Assembly: GCF_003992065.1 (NCBI RefSeq)
Contig: NZ_RQUZ01000001.1
Span: 62,001-126,000 of the forward strand
Length of the DNA stretch: 64,000 nucleotides
From: Veillonella seminalis
GTDB lineage: Bacteria > Bacillota > Negativicutes > Veillonellales > Veillonellaceae
Direction of reading: 5' to 3'
Each line of letters opens with the position of its first letter. The stretch's first letter is position 1. The notes below the pieces were generated by a model. The model made no database searches and had not been told where the DNA came from. It worked only from the letters and a program-made list of their open reading frames with translations. Made by a program: the position numbers and the translations under genes. Shown here piece by piece: positions 26,140-35,609 of this stretch.

Positions 26140-27501
26140 ATGAATACAGAAAATGTAAAATTAAGTAATCGGGCTTATATAGCTATAGGCTTGATGTTGT
26201 TCGCATTATTCTTTGGTGCGGGCAATCTGATCTTCCCGGCATCATTGGGACAACAGGCCGGGGTTAACGTGTGGTGGGCTGTCTTGGGCTTCATTGTGAC
26301 AGGCGTAGGTTTACCGCTCCTCGGTGTTATGGCAATGGGCTATTCCGGCGCCAAAGATTTGCAGGCATTGGCCGGTCGAGTTCATCCGGCATATGGCTTT
26401 TTCTTCACGGTATTATTATATTTAACCATCGGACCGGCCTTCGCTATTCCGCGTACCGGTACCGTATCCTATGAAATTGCTATTCGTCCGTTCTTAGCAA
26501 ACGGCGGTACTGACATGTCACAGATGATTTTCTTAGTAGTGTTCTTCGCATTATCGCTTTGGTTGTCCATCAACCCTGCCAAATTGGTAGACCGTATCGG
26601 TAAAGTGTTGACACCATTACTGTTACTCAGTATCTGTGCTTTGATTGTTAAATCCTTGGTTACACCAATGGGTGCTTACATGGGCGCTACCAAAGCGTAC
26701 AGCACAGCCGGTGTGGCCGTAGTTCAAGGTATCCTCGACGGTTATAACACAATGGACGCCTTGGCTTCCTTGGTATTTGCTATTCTTGTAATCGACTTTG
26801 TAAAATTATCCGGTGCCAAAACTAAAGAAGAAGTAACAAGTGCTACTTTCAAAGCGGGCATCATCGCCGTTGCATGTCTTGGTTTTGTATACGTTTTCGT
26901 AGCAAATTTGGGGGCTACCAGTGTACAGCAACTTGGCCTTTTAGAAACAGGCGCACCGGTTTTGGCTGAAAGTGCCAAATATCTTTTCGGTGATATCGGT
27001 GCTTTAATTTTGGCCGTTATCGTACTATTGGCTTGTTTGACAACCAGTATCGGTTTGATCACATCTTGTGCTAAATACTTCCAACGTGTATTCCCGGCAA
27101 TCGGTTACAAATCCTATGTCGTAATATTTACCGTTGTATCGTTCTTGATCGGTTTGTATGGTTTGAAAACAATCATCGTTGCCGCTATTCCGGTATTAAT
27201 GTTCTTGTATCCGTTGACGATTGCCATCATTGCTTTGGCATTCTTGAATAATACATTCCAAGGTCGTCAGTGTGTATATGCTTGGACAATCGGTTTAACT
27301 TGTGTAGCTGCTTTTGTCAGCGGTGCTGAAACTGCCGGTGTCAGTCTTGGTGCTTTCGGTGAATGGTTCGCTACGTATGTACCGTTTCATGCGCAAGGTA
27401 TGGGTTGGATCAGCTTCACTGTAGTCGGTTTCATTATTGGTTTCGTTCATAAAGCTTTGGTATCTAAACCTGAAGTAAATGGCGAAGAAAAAACTGCATA
27501 A
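26140..27501 (+). CDS. brnQ: Branched-chain amino acid transporter BrnQ (LIVCS family)
   Basis: A 453-residue, 12-helix symporter for leucine, isoleucine and valine. The family N-terminus GLMLFALFFGAGNLIFP is present, as are IGPAFAIPRTG and GYNTMDALASLVF. ATG at 26140 is chosen because AGAGGATGGGG lies 4-14 bases upstream; the ATG at 26131 would sit inside that site. A strong terminator follows. The ilv biosynthesis operon lies 2 kb downstream, so supply by uptake and by synthesis are encoded close together. Confidence 0.94.
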   Translation: MNTENVKLSNRAYIAIGLMLFALFFGAGNLIFPASLGQQAGVNVWWAVLGFIVTGVGLPLLGVMAMGYSGAKDLQALAGRVHPAYGFFFTVLLYLTIGPAFAIPRTGTVSYEIAIRPFLANGGTDMSQMIFLVVFFALSLWLSINPAKLVDRIGKVLTPLLLLSICALIVKSLVTPMGAYMGATKAYSTAGVAVVQGILDGYNTMDALASLVFAILVIDFVKLSGAKTKEEVTSATFKAGIIAVACLGFVYVFVANLGATSVQQLGLLETGAPVLAESAKYLFGDIGALILAVIVLLACLTTSIGLITSCAKYFQRVFPAIGYKSYVVIFTVVSFLIGLYGLKTIIVAAIPVLMFLYPLTIAIIALAFLNNTFQGRQCVYAWTIGLTCVAAFVSGAETAGVSLGAFGEWFATYVPFHAQGMGWISFTVVGFIIGFVHKALVSKPEVNGEEKTA

Positions 27502-27552
27502 GTGTTAGCGATTGATAGTGGGTCTTAACAGATTCGTAATAATCACATAGTG

Positions 27553-27583
27553 AAAGGCAGTTCCTGCGGGAACTGCCTTTTTT
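27553..27583 (+). terminator. brnQ terminator
   Basis: A 12-bp perfect stem AAAGGCAGTTCC / GGAACTGCCTTT, loop TGCG, then TTTGTTTTTA. Confidence 0.93.
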
Positions 27584-27683
27584 GTTTTTATTGCCGGCTT
27601 ATCGGTTAAGAAGAACGGCATGCCGAAAGGTTTTTGTTATCCTTGTAAATAGTGTATAATAAACAGGTAAAGCCTGTGTCAAA

Positions 27684-27726
27684 ATTGCATGAAGGAAGGT
27701 TTTAGCCTTTTAAAGTAGGATGCAAT
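27684..27726 (+). other. Leader inverted repeat before the APC permease
   Basis: ATTGCAT (27684-27690) and ATGCAAT (27720-27726) enclose an inner AAGG...CCTT hairpin, 45 bases upstream of the permease start. It could fold in the 5' leader. No known riboswitch consensus is recognised. Confidence 0.3.
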
Positions 27727-27771
27727 GTGCTGACATCGGGCAAGTAGCGTAAGTAGTATAGGAGGATATTT

Positions 27772-29187
27772 GTGATTTCGTTGCGTAGGAAGCCGTTGGC
27801 TGATTTGACAGCAGCGGCGGCGGAGAAAAAACTAACCAAAGCATTAAGTGCTTTGGATGTAACCTTATTGGGATTGGGTGTTATTATCGGGACCGGCATT
27901 TTTGTGCTTACCGGTATCGGAGCCGCTAATTATGCGGGGCCGGGTCTTATGTTATCGTTCGTTTTGGCTGCTATTACCTGTGCCTTTGTATGTTTGGCCT
28001 ACGCGGAATTGGTAGCTATGTTACCTGTTTCGGGTAGTGCCTATACCTATACCTATGCGTCACTGGGTGAGTTCTTCGGCTGGTGGGTCGGCTGGGGACT
28101 GGTGCTGGAATATTCAGTCGGAGCCAGTGCGGTAGCCGGCGGTTGGTCGGCGTATTTGGTAGGCATCCTACATGCGGCCGGTATCGATTTGCCGAAAGCT
28201 CTGACGGCGGTGCCGTACGAAGGCGGTATCGTGAATTTGCCGGCTATGTTGGTCGTGTTGTTTGCCACAGCTCTTTTAGTACTCGGTATTCGCGAAAGTG
28301 CGAAAGTTAACCGTGTGCTGGTTTTAATTAAGGTCGGCACTATTTTCTTGTTCCTGTTCTTGGCAGCCCCTCATGTGGATCCGATTAATTGGGATCCGTT
28401 TTTACCATATGGTTGGCAAGGGGTAGCAGCCGGTACGGGGATTTTATTCTTCGCTTATCTCGGGGTTGACTCCATCGCTACGGCGGCGGAAGAAACAAAG
28501 AATCCAAAGGTGGATATGCCGGTGGGCATAATAGCCTCACTCGTTATCTGCACCGTTTTATATATTGCGGTCAGTGTTGTTATGACCGGCGTGGTACCGT
28601 ATCAACAACTCGATACGGCGGCGCCGGCGTCCTATGTGCTGGAATATGTGGGCATGCGAGCCGGCTCGGCTATCGTCGGTACCGGTGCTCTTTGCGGTTT
28701 ATCTACAGTACTTCTGGTTATGATTTACGCGCAGACACGTGCGTTCTATGCCATGAGCCGTGACGGTTTGATTCCGCGAAGCTTGTGTCGCATTCATAAA
28801 AAATTCCACACGCCGCATATTATCACCATGATTGTTGGTGTGGTGGTGTCACTGATTGCGGGTTTCACACCGATTCATATCGTAGCCGAAATGTGTTCCG
28901 CCGGTACCTTGTTTGCCTTCATGTGCTCCGCCCTCGGTATCATGGTACTGCGCCGTGTATATCCGGATATGAAACGCGATTTCCGCTGTCCGGCTGTGTA
29001 TGTGGTAGCACCGCTCGCTATTATTTTCTGCGGTTTGGTGTTTTCACAATTGTCGGCTCATACAATTCAGCTTTTCGTCGGCTGGAGTATCCTCGGCTTC
29101 TTAATTTATATGGGGTACAGCCGTAAACACAGCGTGTTGGCAAAAAGCCGTCATGCCGGTGAGGAAGTAGCTGAAGGTGCTGTGTAA
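27772..29187 (+). CDS. APC family amino acid permease (YfnA-like cationic amino acid transporter type)
   Basis: A 471-residue, 12-14-helix permease. The family loop between helices 1 and 2 (GLGVIIGTGIFVLTG) and the helix-6 region FFAYLGVDSIATAAEETKNP are clear, which places it with the CAT/YfnA branch. The substrate is not defined. The start is GTG at 27772, with GGAGG 6 bases upstream. It is monocistronic, ending in a terminator at about 29254. Confidence 0.88.
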   Translation: MISLRRKPLADLTAAAAEKKLTKALSALDVTLLGLGVIIGTGIFVLTGIGAANYAGPGLMLSFVLAAITCAFVCLAYAELVAMLPVSGSAYTYTYASLGEFFGWWVGWGLVLEYSVGASAVAGGWSAYLVGILHAAGIDLPKALTAVPYEGGIVNLPAMLVVLFATALLVLGIRESAKVNRVLVLIKVGTIFLFLFLAAPHVDPINWDPFLPYGWQGVAAGTGILFFAYLGVDSIATAAEETKNPKVDMPVGIIASLVICTVLYIAVSVVMTGVVPYQQLDTAAPASYVLEYVGMRAGSAIVGTGALCGLSTVLLVMIYAQTRAFYAMSRDGLIPRSLCRIHKKFHTPHIITMIVGVVVSLIAGFTPIHIVAEMCSAGTLFAFMCSALGIMVLRRVYPDMKRDFRCPAVYVVAPLAIIFCGLVFSQLSAHTIQLFVGWSILGFLIYMGYSRKHSVLAKSRHAGEEVAEGAV

Positions 29188-29253
29188 TCTTTAGCCGTAA
29201 AGGTAAATGCGTTTGGCATCGGACTGATTGATACAATAAAATAGAGGATTTGA

Positions 29254-29290
29254 AGGTGCGCTGTGAGGATTTATGCTCATGGCGCATTTT
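29254..29290 (+). terminator. APC permease terminator
   Basis: Stem GTGCGCTGTGAG with CTCATGGCGCAT (two wobble pairs), followed by TTTTT. Confidence 0.75.
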
Positions 29291-29352
29291 TGCATTGTGT
29301 ATTAGATATGGATGTTTGTCTGTAAATTTTTAAAAAATTGAAAATTAGTGCT

Positions 29353-29384
29353 TGCAATTAAAAAAATGTAGTGCTATTATAATG
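29353..29384 (+). promoter_or_regulatory. ilv operon promoter
   Basis: TTGCAA at 29353-29358 with TATTAT at 29376-29381 (17-base spacer) or the overlapping TATAAT at 29379-29384. It is placed to transcribe the leader peptide, the attenuator and ilvDBNC. Confidence 0.65.
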
Positions 29385-29487
29385 TACAACAATACGGAGT
29401 CAATGGACATGTATCGGAGAGATTTTCAGATATCGATTTTAATTAAGTGCGTGGCACTGAGAAATACTGTGGAAAGGAGGACGCATC

Positions 29488-29640
29488 ATGTTAGGTTTTG
29501 TCGTGATTATTATTAGCTTGCTCATTATTATTGACATTATTATCGTCATTAGCCGTGAACAAAACTTAACAGACGTCGTCTTAAAAGTTTCCACAAATCA
29601 TGGCCCTGAGCTCCCCTTGCTGAAAGGGTTGGCAAGCTAA
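29488..29640 (+). CDS. ilvL: ilv operon leader peptide
   Basis: A 50-residue ORF too short for standard calling, with GGAGG 7 bases before its ATG. Residues 5-21 read VVIIISLLIIIDIIIVI, so 15 of 17 codons are for Ile, Val or Leu, the end products of the operon behind it. This is the hallmark of a transcription-attenuation leader. Translation rate through this run would sense charged tRNA-Ile, tRNA-Val and tRNA-Leu. The rest (residues 22-50) covers the antiterminator and pausing RNA elements. It is also hydrophobic enough to insert into the membrane, but a sensor role explains the context better. Confidence 0.85.
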   Translation: MLGFVVIIISLLIIIDIIIVISREQNLTDVVLKVSTNHGPELPLLKGLAS

Positions 29641-29756
29641 TAAAGAGCTTGGGCCGTAAACCGTATACCGTATACCGTATTTCGTATATTTGTGAGAGAC
29701 AAAGAGAACATTTAGTTGGATATTTTTAAGACGATTCTTCGGAATCGTCTTTTTTT
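29576..29756 (+). promoter_or_regulatory. ilv attenuator (antiterminator, pause stems and terminator)
   Basis: Terminator: AAGACGATTC TTCG GAATCGTCTT plus a T-run (29728-29756). Antiterminator: TCGTCTTAAAAG (29576-29587), inside the leader ORF, is complementary over 12 nt (one G-U) to TTTTTAAGACGA (29723-29734), which includes the terminator's left arm. Two further mutually exclusive stems surround the leader stop: GGCCC..AGCTC (29602-29613) with GAGCT.GGGCC (29645-29655), and CAAGC (29633-29637) with GCTTG (29647-29651). A ribosome stalled on the Ile run would leave 29576-29587 free. A ribosome that completes the leader would cover or pass it and let the terminator form. Confidence 0.8.
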
Positions 29757-29863
29757 ATTACAATCATCGAAGATTGACAATTTAACGGCAATTACAAATT
29801 GACATCATCATTTTTAATTAATTACCGAAAACTGAGATTTGGTTGGGAAAAGGAGCGAGAAAC

Positions 29864-31522
29864 ATGCGAAGTGATAATTTTTCAAAAGGTGTGGCGAGAG
29901 CACCGCATCGTTCATTGCTGAAGGCTTTGGGATTTGTGAACGAAGAAATCGGTAAACCGGTCATTGGCATTGCCAATTCGTTCAATGAGATTATTCCGGG
30001 GCACATGCATCTGCTCAATTTGGTGCAGGCCGTAAAAGACGGCATTCGCGAAGCCGGCGGAATTCCCATGGAGTTCAACACAATCGGGATTTGCGACGGC
30101 ACAGCCATGAACCACATCGGCATGAAGTACTCGTTGGTGACACGGCAAATTGTAGCGGATTCCATTGAAGCTACGGCGATGGCTACACCGTTTGACGGTT
30201 TGGTATTCATTCCGAATTGCGACAAAATCGTACCGGGCATGTTGATGGCGGCGGCCAGATTGAATCTCCCAAGCGTATTCGTCAGCGGTGGGGCGATGCT
30301 GGCCGGTAAACATCAAGGTAAACGGATAGGCCTCAGCGATGTGTTCGAAGCGGTCGGTAAAGTTGAAGCGGGGCTAATGACAGAAGAAGAGCTCGCACAG
30401 CTTGAAGATGCGGCGTGTCCGACTTGCGGCTCCTGTTCCGGTATGTATACGGCGAACACCATGAACTGTTTAACGGAAGCACTTGGTATGGCGCTACCGG
30501 GTAACGGTACAATCCCGGCCGTATATTCCGAACGACTCCGCTTAGCAAAACGAGCGGGGCTTCAAGTGATGGAAGTGCTTAAAGCAGATTTAAGACCGCG
30601 CGATGTACTCACCAAGGGCGCTTTTGAAAACGCTGTAGCCGTCGACATGGTCTTGGGCGGATCGACGAATACGGCTTTGCATTTGCCGGCTGTAGCCCAC
30701 GAAGCAGGCGTACCGCTCAGCTTGGATGATTTTAATCGCGTTGCCGAAAACACACCGCAGCTTGCTAAACTATCGCCGTCCGGTTCCTATTTCATTGAAG
30801 ATTTGTATGCAGCCGGTGGTATTCCTGCCGTGCTTCATCGCTTGCAGGAAGCCGGGAAGTTACATGAAGAGGCTAAATCGGTAACATTGGTTACGCAAGG
30901 AGAACTCGCCAAGGTAGCCAAGGTGCTCGATGAAGATGTGGTGCATCCATGGTCGAATCCGGTATATGAAACCGGCGGTATTGCCGTTTTAAAAGGTAAT
31001 TTGGCTCCGGACGGTTCAGTTGTCAAAGCGGGGGCCGTTGATCCGGAAATGCTGGTTCACAGCGGTCCGGCCAGAGTGTTTGATTCTGAAGAAGCTGCCT
31101 GCGAGGCTATTACGGGAAATCAAATTAAGAAGGGCGATGTGGTGGTTATCCGCTATGCCGGTCCGAAAGGCGGACCGGGGATGCCGGAAATGCTTACACC
31201 AACATCCACGATTACCGGCATGGGGTTCGGTAAGGATGTGGCTCTCATCACGGATGGTCGTTTTTCGGGAGCTACGCGAGGCGCTTCCATCGGACACATT
31301 TCACCGGAAGCGGCGGCCGGTGGACCGTTGGCACTGGTGCAGGAAGGCGATGTGATTGACATCGACATTCCAAACCGCAGCTTATCGGTTCGCTTGAGCG
31401 AAGCCGAAATGGCTAAGCGTCGAGCACAGCTTAAACCGCATGACTCCGGAGCTACCGGATATTTGAAGAAATATGCAACCTTCGTATCATCGACGGCTGA
31501 AGGCGCCATAGAAAAATATTAA
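29864..31522 (+). CDS. ilvD: Dihydroxy-acid dehydratase
   Basis: A 552-residue Fe-S dehydratase making the 2-keto acids of valine and isoleucine. Conserved segments: [40 protein letters not shown] with the cluster cysteines, GGSTNTALH, and GRFSGATRG near the C terminus. ATG at 29864 follows AAGGAG; an in-frame TTG at 29843 is ignored. First gene of ilvDBNC, about 110 bases after the attenuator terminator. A 313-base gap with hairpin repeats separates it from ilvB. Confidence 0.97.
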   Translation: MRSDNFSKGVARAPHRSLLKALGFVNEEIGKPVIGIANSFNEIIPGHMHLLNLVQAVKDGIREAGGIPMEFNTIGICDGTAMNHIGMKYSLVTRQIVADSIEATAMATPFDGLVFIPNCDKIVPGMLMAAARLNLPSVFVSGGAMLAGKHQGKRIGLSDVFEAVGKVEAGLMTEEELAQLEDAACPTCGSCSGMYTANTMNCLTEALGMALPGNGTIPAVYSERLRLAKRAGLQVMEVLKADLRPRDVLTKGAFENAVAVDMVLGGSTNTALHLPAVAHEAGVPLSLDDFNRVAENTPQLAKLSPSGSYFIEDLYAAGGIPAVLHRLQEAGKLHEEAKSVTLVTQGELAKVAKVLDEDVVHPWSNPVYETGGIAVLKGNLAPDGSVVKAGAVDPEMLVHSGPARVFDSEEAACEAITGNQIKKGDVVVIRYAGPKGGPGMPEMLTPTSTITGMGFGKDVALITDGRFSGATRGASIGHISPEAAAGGPLALVQEGDVIDIDIPNRSLSVRLSEAEMAKRRAQLKPHDSGATGYLKKYATFVSSTAEGAIEKY

Positions 31523-31595
31523 GCACGGTGGTCGTGGGAAGCTACTGAGGCAGCAAGTTATTAAGTAGAGTTTTACAAAATTGCCGGCTGGTCGA

Positions 31596-31784
31596 CAAGA
31601 GGTGAGAGACCTTGTGGATCGGTACCGGAGTTAGAGAATAAACGAAGAGAGAACATTAAAAAAGGTTTGAGAAGCCTTGATAGAGAGAAAAAACCGAGAG
31701 AGAACATTTTTTACAAGGTCTGGGAAGCCTTGATAGAGAGAAAAAAACGAGAGAGAACATTTTTACAAGGCGTGAGAAACCTTG
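31596..31784 (+). repeat. Four-copy hairpin array between ilvD and ilvB
   Basis: Four 19-nt hairpins of consensus CAAGnnnTGnGAnnCCTTG at 31596, 31661, 31714 and 31766, spaced 65, 53 and 52 bases. The last three are part of a longer tandem repeat of about 52 bases that also contains GAGAGAACATT (starts 31647, 31698, 31751) and TTGATAGAGAGAAAAAA. A degenerate fourth unit (GAGAGAACTG at 31796) runs into the ilvB ribosome binding site. No coding potential is evident. Confidence 0.8.
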
Positions 31785-31835
31785 ATAGCAAAAATGAGAG
31801 AACTGTTTGAGAAAATAGAGAGAGGAAGTGAGCGA

Positions 31836-33599
31836 ATGGGGGACGCCATGATAAACGGGGCGCACATCGTATTGGAAACGTTACATCGCTTGGGAGTTAC
31901 CGATTTCTTCGGGTATCCCGGCGGTGCCGTTATTCCGATTTACGATGAGATTTATAAGTACCCGAAGTTGAATCATTACTTTGCAAGGCATGAACAAGGG
32001 GCTGCTCATGAAGCGGACGGTTATGCCAGAGCGACAGGTAAATGCGGTGTTTGCTTGGCTACATCGGGACCGGGGGCCACGAATTTGGTGACAGGCCTTA
32101 TGACGGCCCATATGGATTCCGTGCCGGTGTTGGCAATTACGGGGCAGGTCGGTTGTGCGCTCCTCGGTAAGGACGCCTTCCAAGAGTCCGATATCGTGGG
32201 TATTACGATGCCGATTACTAAGAACAATTACCTTGTTAAGTCTGTGCGCGATTTACCCCGTATCCTACGCGAAGCCTATTACATCGCCACGACGGGGCGA
32301 CCGGGACCGGTACTTGTGGATATTCCGAAAGATGTACAGCTGACGGAAATAACGCGTAAAGAATTTGACCGACTCTATGAGGAACCGTTTGAGCTCGAAG
32401 GTTATGAACCCAATTACAAAGGTCATTCGAAGCAAGTCAAAAAAGCGGCCAAAGTTCTTAAAACTGCAAAACGTCCGCTTATCATTGCCGGTGCCGGTGT
32501 TTTGAAAAGTCGGGCTTCCGCGGAGCTTTTGGAACTGGCTGAAAAGATGCGGATTCCGGTGACGAATACATTGCTGGGCTTGGGATCTTTCCCGGGAGAG
32601 CACGAACTCTTCCTCGGTATGCTGGGGATGCACGGTACGGCGGCTGCGAACTTTGCTACCGATGAAGCGGATGTGGTATTGGCGGCCGGTATTCGCTTCG
32701 ATGACCGTATTGCCGGAAATCCGGATGCGTTTTGCAAAAATGCCACCATCATTCACATCGATATCGACCCTGCGGAAATTGAGAAAAACCGCAAGGTGGA
32801 TGTGCCGATTGTAGGCGATGTGAAACAGGTGTTGCAGTCACTTAATAAAGAATTGGGCTTAAGTGCAAATGCTTCTAAAGATGGGGCTAAAGAGGCCTTG
32901 AAAACATCGCATGAAGCATGGCTGGCGCAGGTAGGTGCTTGGAAAGAAGAGTATGCACTGAGATACAACAAGCAACCGGACGGCACGTTACCGCCGCAAC
33001 AAGTATTGGCAGAGCTCAACGATTTACTCAAAGGCGATGCCATTATTGTTACTGACGTAGGTCAACATCAAATGTGGGCCGCTCAGTATTTTACTTACAG
33101 TACACCGAATAGCATTGTTACTTCCGGTGGAGCCGGTACGATGGGCTTTGGTTTGCCGGCGGCTATCGGTGCTCAAGTGGGAATGCCCGAACGCAAAGTC
33201 GTATTGGTTGTGGGCGATGGCGGTTTTCAAATGACAGCTCACGAATTAATGCTCATCAAGCAGTATAAGTTGCCGGTCAAAATCGCCCTCCTCAACAATT
33301 CCTATTTGGGGATGGTGCGGCAGTGGCAAGAGCTTTTTAACGATAAGCGTTATTCCTATGTAGACTTATCCTGTAATCCGGATTTTCAAACATTGGCAGC
33401 GGCCTATGGCGTGCGCAGTGTGAAAATCGAAGGCGAAACAGATTTAAAAGCAAAGCTGAAAGCGTCGCTTGATGCGAATGAAGGCATGCTCATCGAATGC
33501 GTAGTAGCTCGCGAAGAAAATGTGTATCCTATGATTCCGGCCGGCATGACCGTGGCGGATATGCGCGGTAAGGAAGGGGTGGCTGACGATGTCGAATGA
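31836..33599 (+). CDS. ilvB: Acetolactate synthase large (catalytic) subunit
   Basis: A 587-residue ThDP enzyme making acetolactate or acetohydroxybutyrate, the committed step to Val/Leu/Ile. N-terminal GYPGGAVIPIYD, the ThDP Glu region RHEQGAAHEADGYAR (about 48-62), a central FAD-binding region and the C-terminal ThDP motif GDGGFQM with NNSYLGMVRQWQ are all present. Start 31836 is chosen for GAGGAAG 7 bases upstream; ATG at 31848 (MINGAH) is a possible alternative, and the frame extends to a TTG at 31782 without support. It overlaps ilvN by 11 bases. Confidence 0.96.
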   Translation: MGDAMINGAHIVLETLHRLGVTDFFGYPGGAVIPIYDEIYKYPKLNHYFARHEQGAAHEADGYARATGKCGVCLATSGPGATNLVTGLMTAHMDSVPVLAITGQVGCALLGKDAFQESDIVGITMPITKNNYLVKSVRDLPRILREAYYIATTGRPGPVLVDIPKDVQLTEITRKEFDRLYEEPFELEGYEPNYKGHSKQVKKAAKVLKTAKRPLIIAGAGVLKSRASAELLELAEKMRIPVTNTLLGLGSFPGEHELFLGMLGMHGTAAANFATDEADVVLAAGIRFDDRIAGNPDAFCKNATIIHIDIDPAEIEKNRKVDVPIVGDVKQVLQSLNKELGLSANASKDGAKEALKTSHEAWLAQVGAWKEEYALRYNKQPDGTLPPQQVLAELNDLLKGDAIIVTDVGQHQMWAAQYFTYSTPNSIVTSGGAGTMGFGLPAAIGAQVGMPERKVVLVVGDGGFQMTAHELMLIKQYKLPVKIALLNNSYLGMVRQWQELFNDKRYSYVDLSCNPDFQTLAAAYGVRSVKIEGETDLKAKLKASLDANEGMLIECVVAREENVYPMIPAGMTVADMRGKEGVADDVE

Positions 33600-34077
33600 A
33601 CATCAAATCTTGGTGATAACCAAAAATACATCCGGTATCGGTGCACGTGTGCTGGCCCTTTTTAATCGGCGCGGCTATTCCGTGAAAAAGATGACATCCG
33701 GCATAACGGTTCAAGCCGGTTATGCCCGTATGACACTCACGGTGGATGCCGATCCGGATACATTAGATCAGATTCAAAAACAGATTTACAAAATTATCGA
33801 CGTAGTTAAAGTTAAAATATTCCCGAAAACCGATGTGGTACGGTGTGAGTTGATGCTCATCAAGGTGAAGGCCGATGATTCAACCCGTTTCCAAATCGTA
33901 CAAATTGCCAATATATATCGCGGCAATATACTCGATGTGGCGCCGACCTCGCTCATTATTGAGCTTACGGGGGACGAAGAAAAACTACGCGGTTTTATCG
34001 ATATTATGAAGCCCTACGGGGTGCTTGAAATGGTTAAAACGGGCGTGACGGCAATGAGCCGGGGCGAACGATTATAA
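33589..34077 (+). CDS. ilvN: Acetolactate synthase regulatory (small) subunit
   Basis: A 162-residue subunit with an N-terminal ACT domain (about 5-78; TKNTSGIGARVLALFNRRGY) that binds valine for feedback inhibition, and a C-terminal ALS_ss_C domain. Normal length. It overlaps the end of ilvB, implying translational coupling and one-to-one synthesis with the catalytic subunit. Confidence 0.96.
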   Translation: MSNEHQILVITKNTSGIGARVLALFNRRGYSVKKMTSGITVQAGYARMTLTVDADPDTLDQIQKQIYKIIDVVKVKIFPKTDVVRCELMLIKVKADDSTRFQIVQIANIYRGNILDVAPTSLIIELTGDEEKLRGFIDIMKPYGVLEMVKTGVTAMSRGERL

Positions 34078-34125
34078 GCAATAGATTAGGTTAGCCGGGG
34101 AGCCGGCGGAGAGAGAGGAATTATT

Positions 34126-35136
34126 ATGGCAGGAACAATCTATGGAGCAACAGTTTATTATGATGAAGATTGCAATTTGAATGCGTTAAAGGGTAAAAAA
34201 GTGACCGTGTTGGGGTACGGTTCACAAGGTCATGCTCATGCGCTTAATTTGAAAGAAAACGGCATGGATGTTACCGTTGGTCTTCGTGAAGGCTCTAAAT
34301 CATGGCAGGTAGTCGAAAAAGACGGATTACCGGTTAAAGTAACGGCTGATGCGGTTAAAGATGCGGATGTTGTTATGGTACTTATCCCTGATGAATTGCA
34401 GGCGGAAACGTATAAAAAAGACATCGAACCGAATCTTAAAAAAAGCGTTTATCTCGGTTTTGCTCACGGTTTTAATGTTCACTTCAAAAAAATTGTGCCA
34501 CCGGCTGATGCGAATGTATTCATGGTAGCGCCTAAAGGACCGGGCCACCTCGTTCGTCGTACTTTCCAAGAAGGCAGCGGTGTACCAAGTCTTTATGCGG
34601 TAGAAAAAGATCCGTCCGGTGATACGAAAGAATTGGCGTTGGCTTGGGCAGCCGGTATCGGTGCCGGACGTGCCGGTATCTTGGGAACGACTTTCCGTGA
34701 AGAAACCGAAACCGATTTGTTCGGTGAACAAGCCGTTCTTTGCGGCGGTATCTGCGAATTGATGCAGGCAGGTTTTGAAACCTTGACGAAAGCTGGTTAT
34801 CATCCGGTAAATGCGTACTTCGAATGCGTTCACGAAATGAAACTTATCGTAGATCTTATCTATGAAGGCGGTTTTCATACAATGCGTAACTCTATTTCCA
34901 ATACGGCTGAATATGGCGACTATGCAACCGGCACCAAGTTGATTACCGCTGAAACGCGTAAGACCATGGAGCAAATTTTGAAAGATATTCAATCCGGCGC
35001 TTTTGCGGATGAATTCTTGGCGGACTACAACGACGGCTTCAAAAAACTCTATGCTCGTCGTGAAAAAGCGGCTAACCATGAATCCGAAAAAGTAGGGGCC
35101 GAACTTCGCGGCTTGATGAGTTGGATTAAGAAATAA
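34126..35136 (+). CDS. ilvC: Ketol-acid reductoisomerase
   Basis: A 336-residue class I enzyme converting acetolactate to dihydroxyisovalerate with NAD(P)H and Mg. The Rossmann motif [13 protein letters not shown] is at about residues 29-41, followed by HGFNVHF and the catalytic [30 protein letters not shown] precedes the ATG. Last gene of ilvDBNC. Leucine-specific genes (leuABCD) and the transaminase are not in the window. Confidence 0.97.
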   Translation: MAGTIYGATVYYDEDCNLNALKGKKVTVLGYGSQGHAHALNLKENGMDVTVGLREGSKSWQVVEKDGLPVKVTADAVKDADVVMVLIPDELQAETYKKDIEPNLKKSVYLGFAHGFNVHFKKIVPPADANVFMVAPKGPGHLVRRTFQEGSGVPSLYAVEKDPSGDTKELALAWAAGIGAGRAGILGTTFREETETDLFGEQAVLCGGICELMQAGFETLTKAGYHPVNAYFECVHEMKLIVDLIYEGGFHTMRNSISNTAEYGDYATGTKLITAETRKTMEQILKDIQSGAFADEFLADYNDGFKKLYARREKAANHESEKVGAELRGLMSWIKK

Positions 35137-35174
35137 GAATTTATTACTCCTTTAGAGCATATAAAATCCTATGA

Positions 35175-35219
35175 AAGCGATTTGCGTCCCGTTTCGTTTG
35201 GAACGCAAATTGCTTTTTT
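35175..35219 (+). terminator. ilv operon terminator
   Basis: AAGCGATTTGCGTCC pairs with GGAACGCAAATTGCTT (one bulge, one G-U) and is followed by TTTTTG, 40 bases after ilvC. Confidence 0.88.
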
Positions 35220-35312
35220 GTTATAAAAAGTATTTATTTTTGCCCTCTTATGTTACAATAAAAAAAGCGAAACAATGAGTTTAATTCTTAATCACAACTT
35301 ATGGGAGGTCGT

Positions 35313-35555
35313 ATGCACGAAATCGTAGTAGGTGGCTTGTACCGCCATTTCAAAGGCATGTATTATTACGTAAAAGACATCGCCATTCATTCGGAAACGG
35401 GTGAACCTTTCGTTGTGTATCAGCAGTTATATGGTGAACGCAAGACGTATATTCGTCCATTGTCGATGTTTGCGAGTCCGGTAGATCATGAAAAATATCC
35501 CGATGTAAAACAGAAAGAACGTTTTAAACTTATGTCGGGCCGTGACAAAGCATAA
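35313..35555 (+). CDS. DUF1653 family protein
   Basis: An 80-residue protein with the DUF1653 pattern G-x-Y-R-H-F-K-G-x-x-Y, then S-E-T-G-E-P-F-V-V-Y-Q-x-L-Y-G and a final I-R-P-L-x-M-F. The family is small, common in bacteria and of unknown function. ATG at 35313 is chosen because GGGAGG lies just upstream; the ATG at 35301 overlaps that site. Confidence 0.85.
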   Translation: MHEIVVGGLYRHFKGMYYYVKDIAIHSETGEPFVVYQQLYGERKTYIRPLSMFASPVDHEKYPDVKQKERFKLMSGRDKA

Positions 35556-35609
35556 AAACACATTTAGCTGTATAATTATATGAAAATATTAATGTGATGG
35601 GAGGCATTG

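Larger units (their letters stand above)
29188..29487. other. Intergenic region before the ilv leader
   Basis: Holds the permease terminator (29254-29290), the ilv promoter (29353-29384) and about 95 bases of leader RNA before the leader peptide. No T-box sequence (AGGGTGGNACCGCG-type) is present. Confidence 0.55.

Noticed and set aside
27640-27771. Lysine or other amino-acid riboswitch before the APC permease
   Set aside because: Only one modest inverted repeat is present; none of the conserved riboswitch core sequences is recognisable.
29385-29487. T-box riboswitch upstream of ilvD
   Set aside because: No T-box consensus or specifier-loop architecture is visible, and the leader peptide with its attenuator explains the region.
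31596-31784. Repeat array considered as a CRISPR
   Set aside because: Repeats are 19-nt imperfect hairpins within longer tandem units, so the spacers are themselves similar. There are no cas genes and the array lies inside an operon.
34327-35079. 250-residue minus-strand ORF opposite ilvC
   Set aside because: A shadow of the strong codon bias of ilvC; no start site and no family resemblance. The 213-residue ORF opposite purB (2423-3064) is the same kind of artefact.
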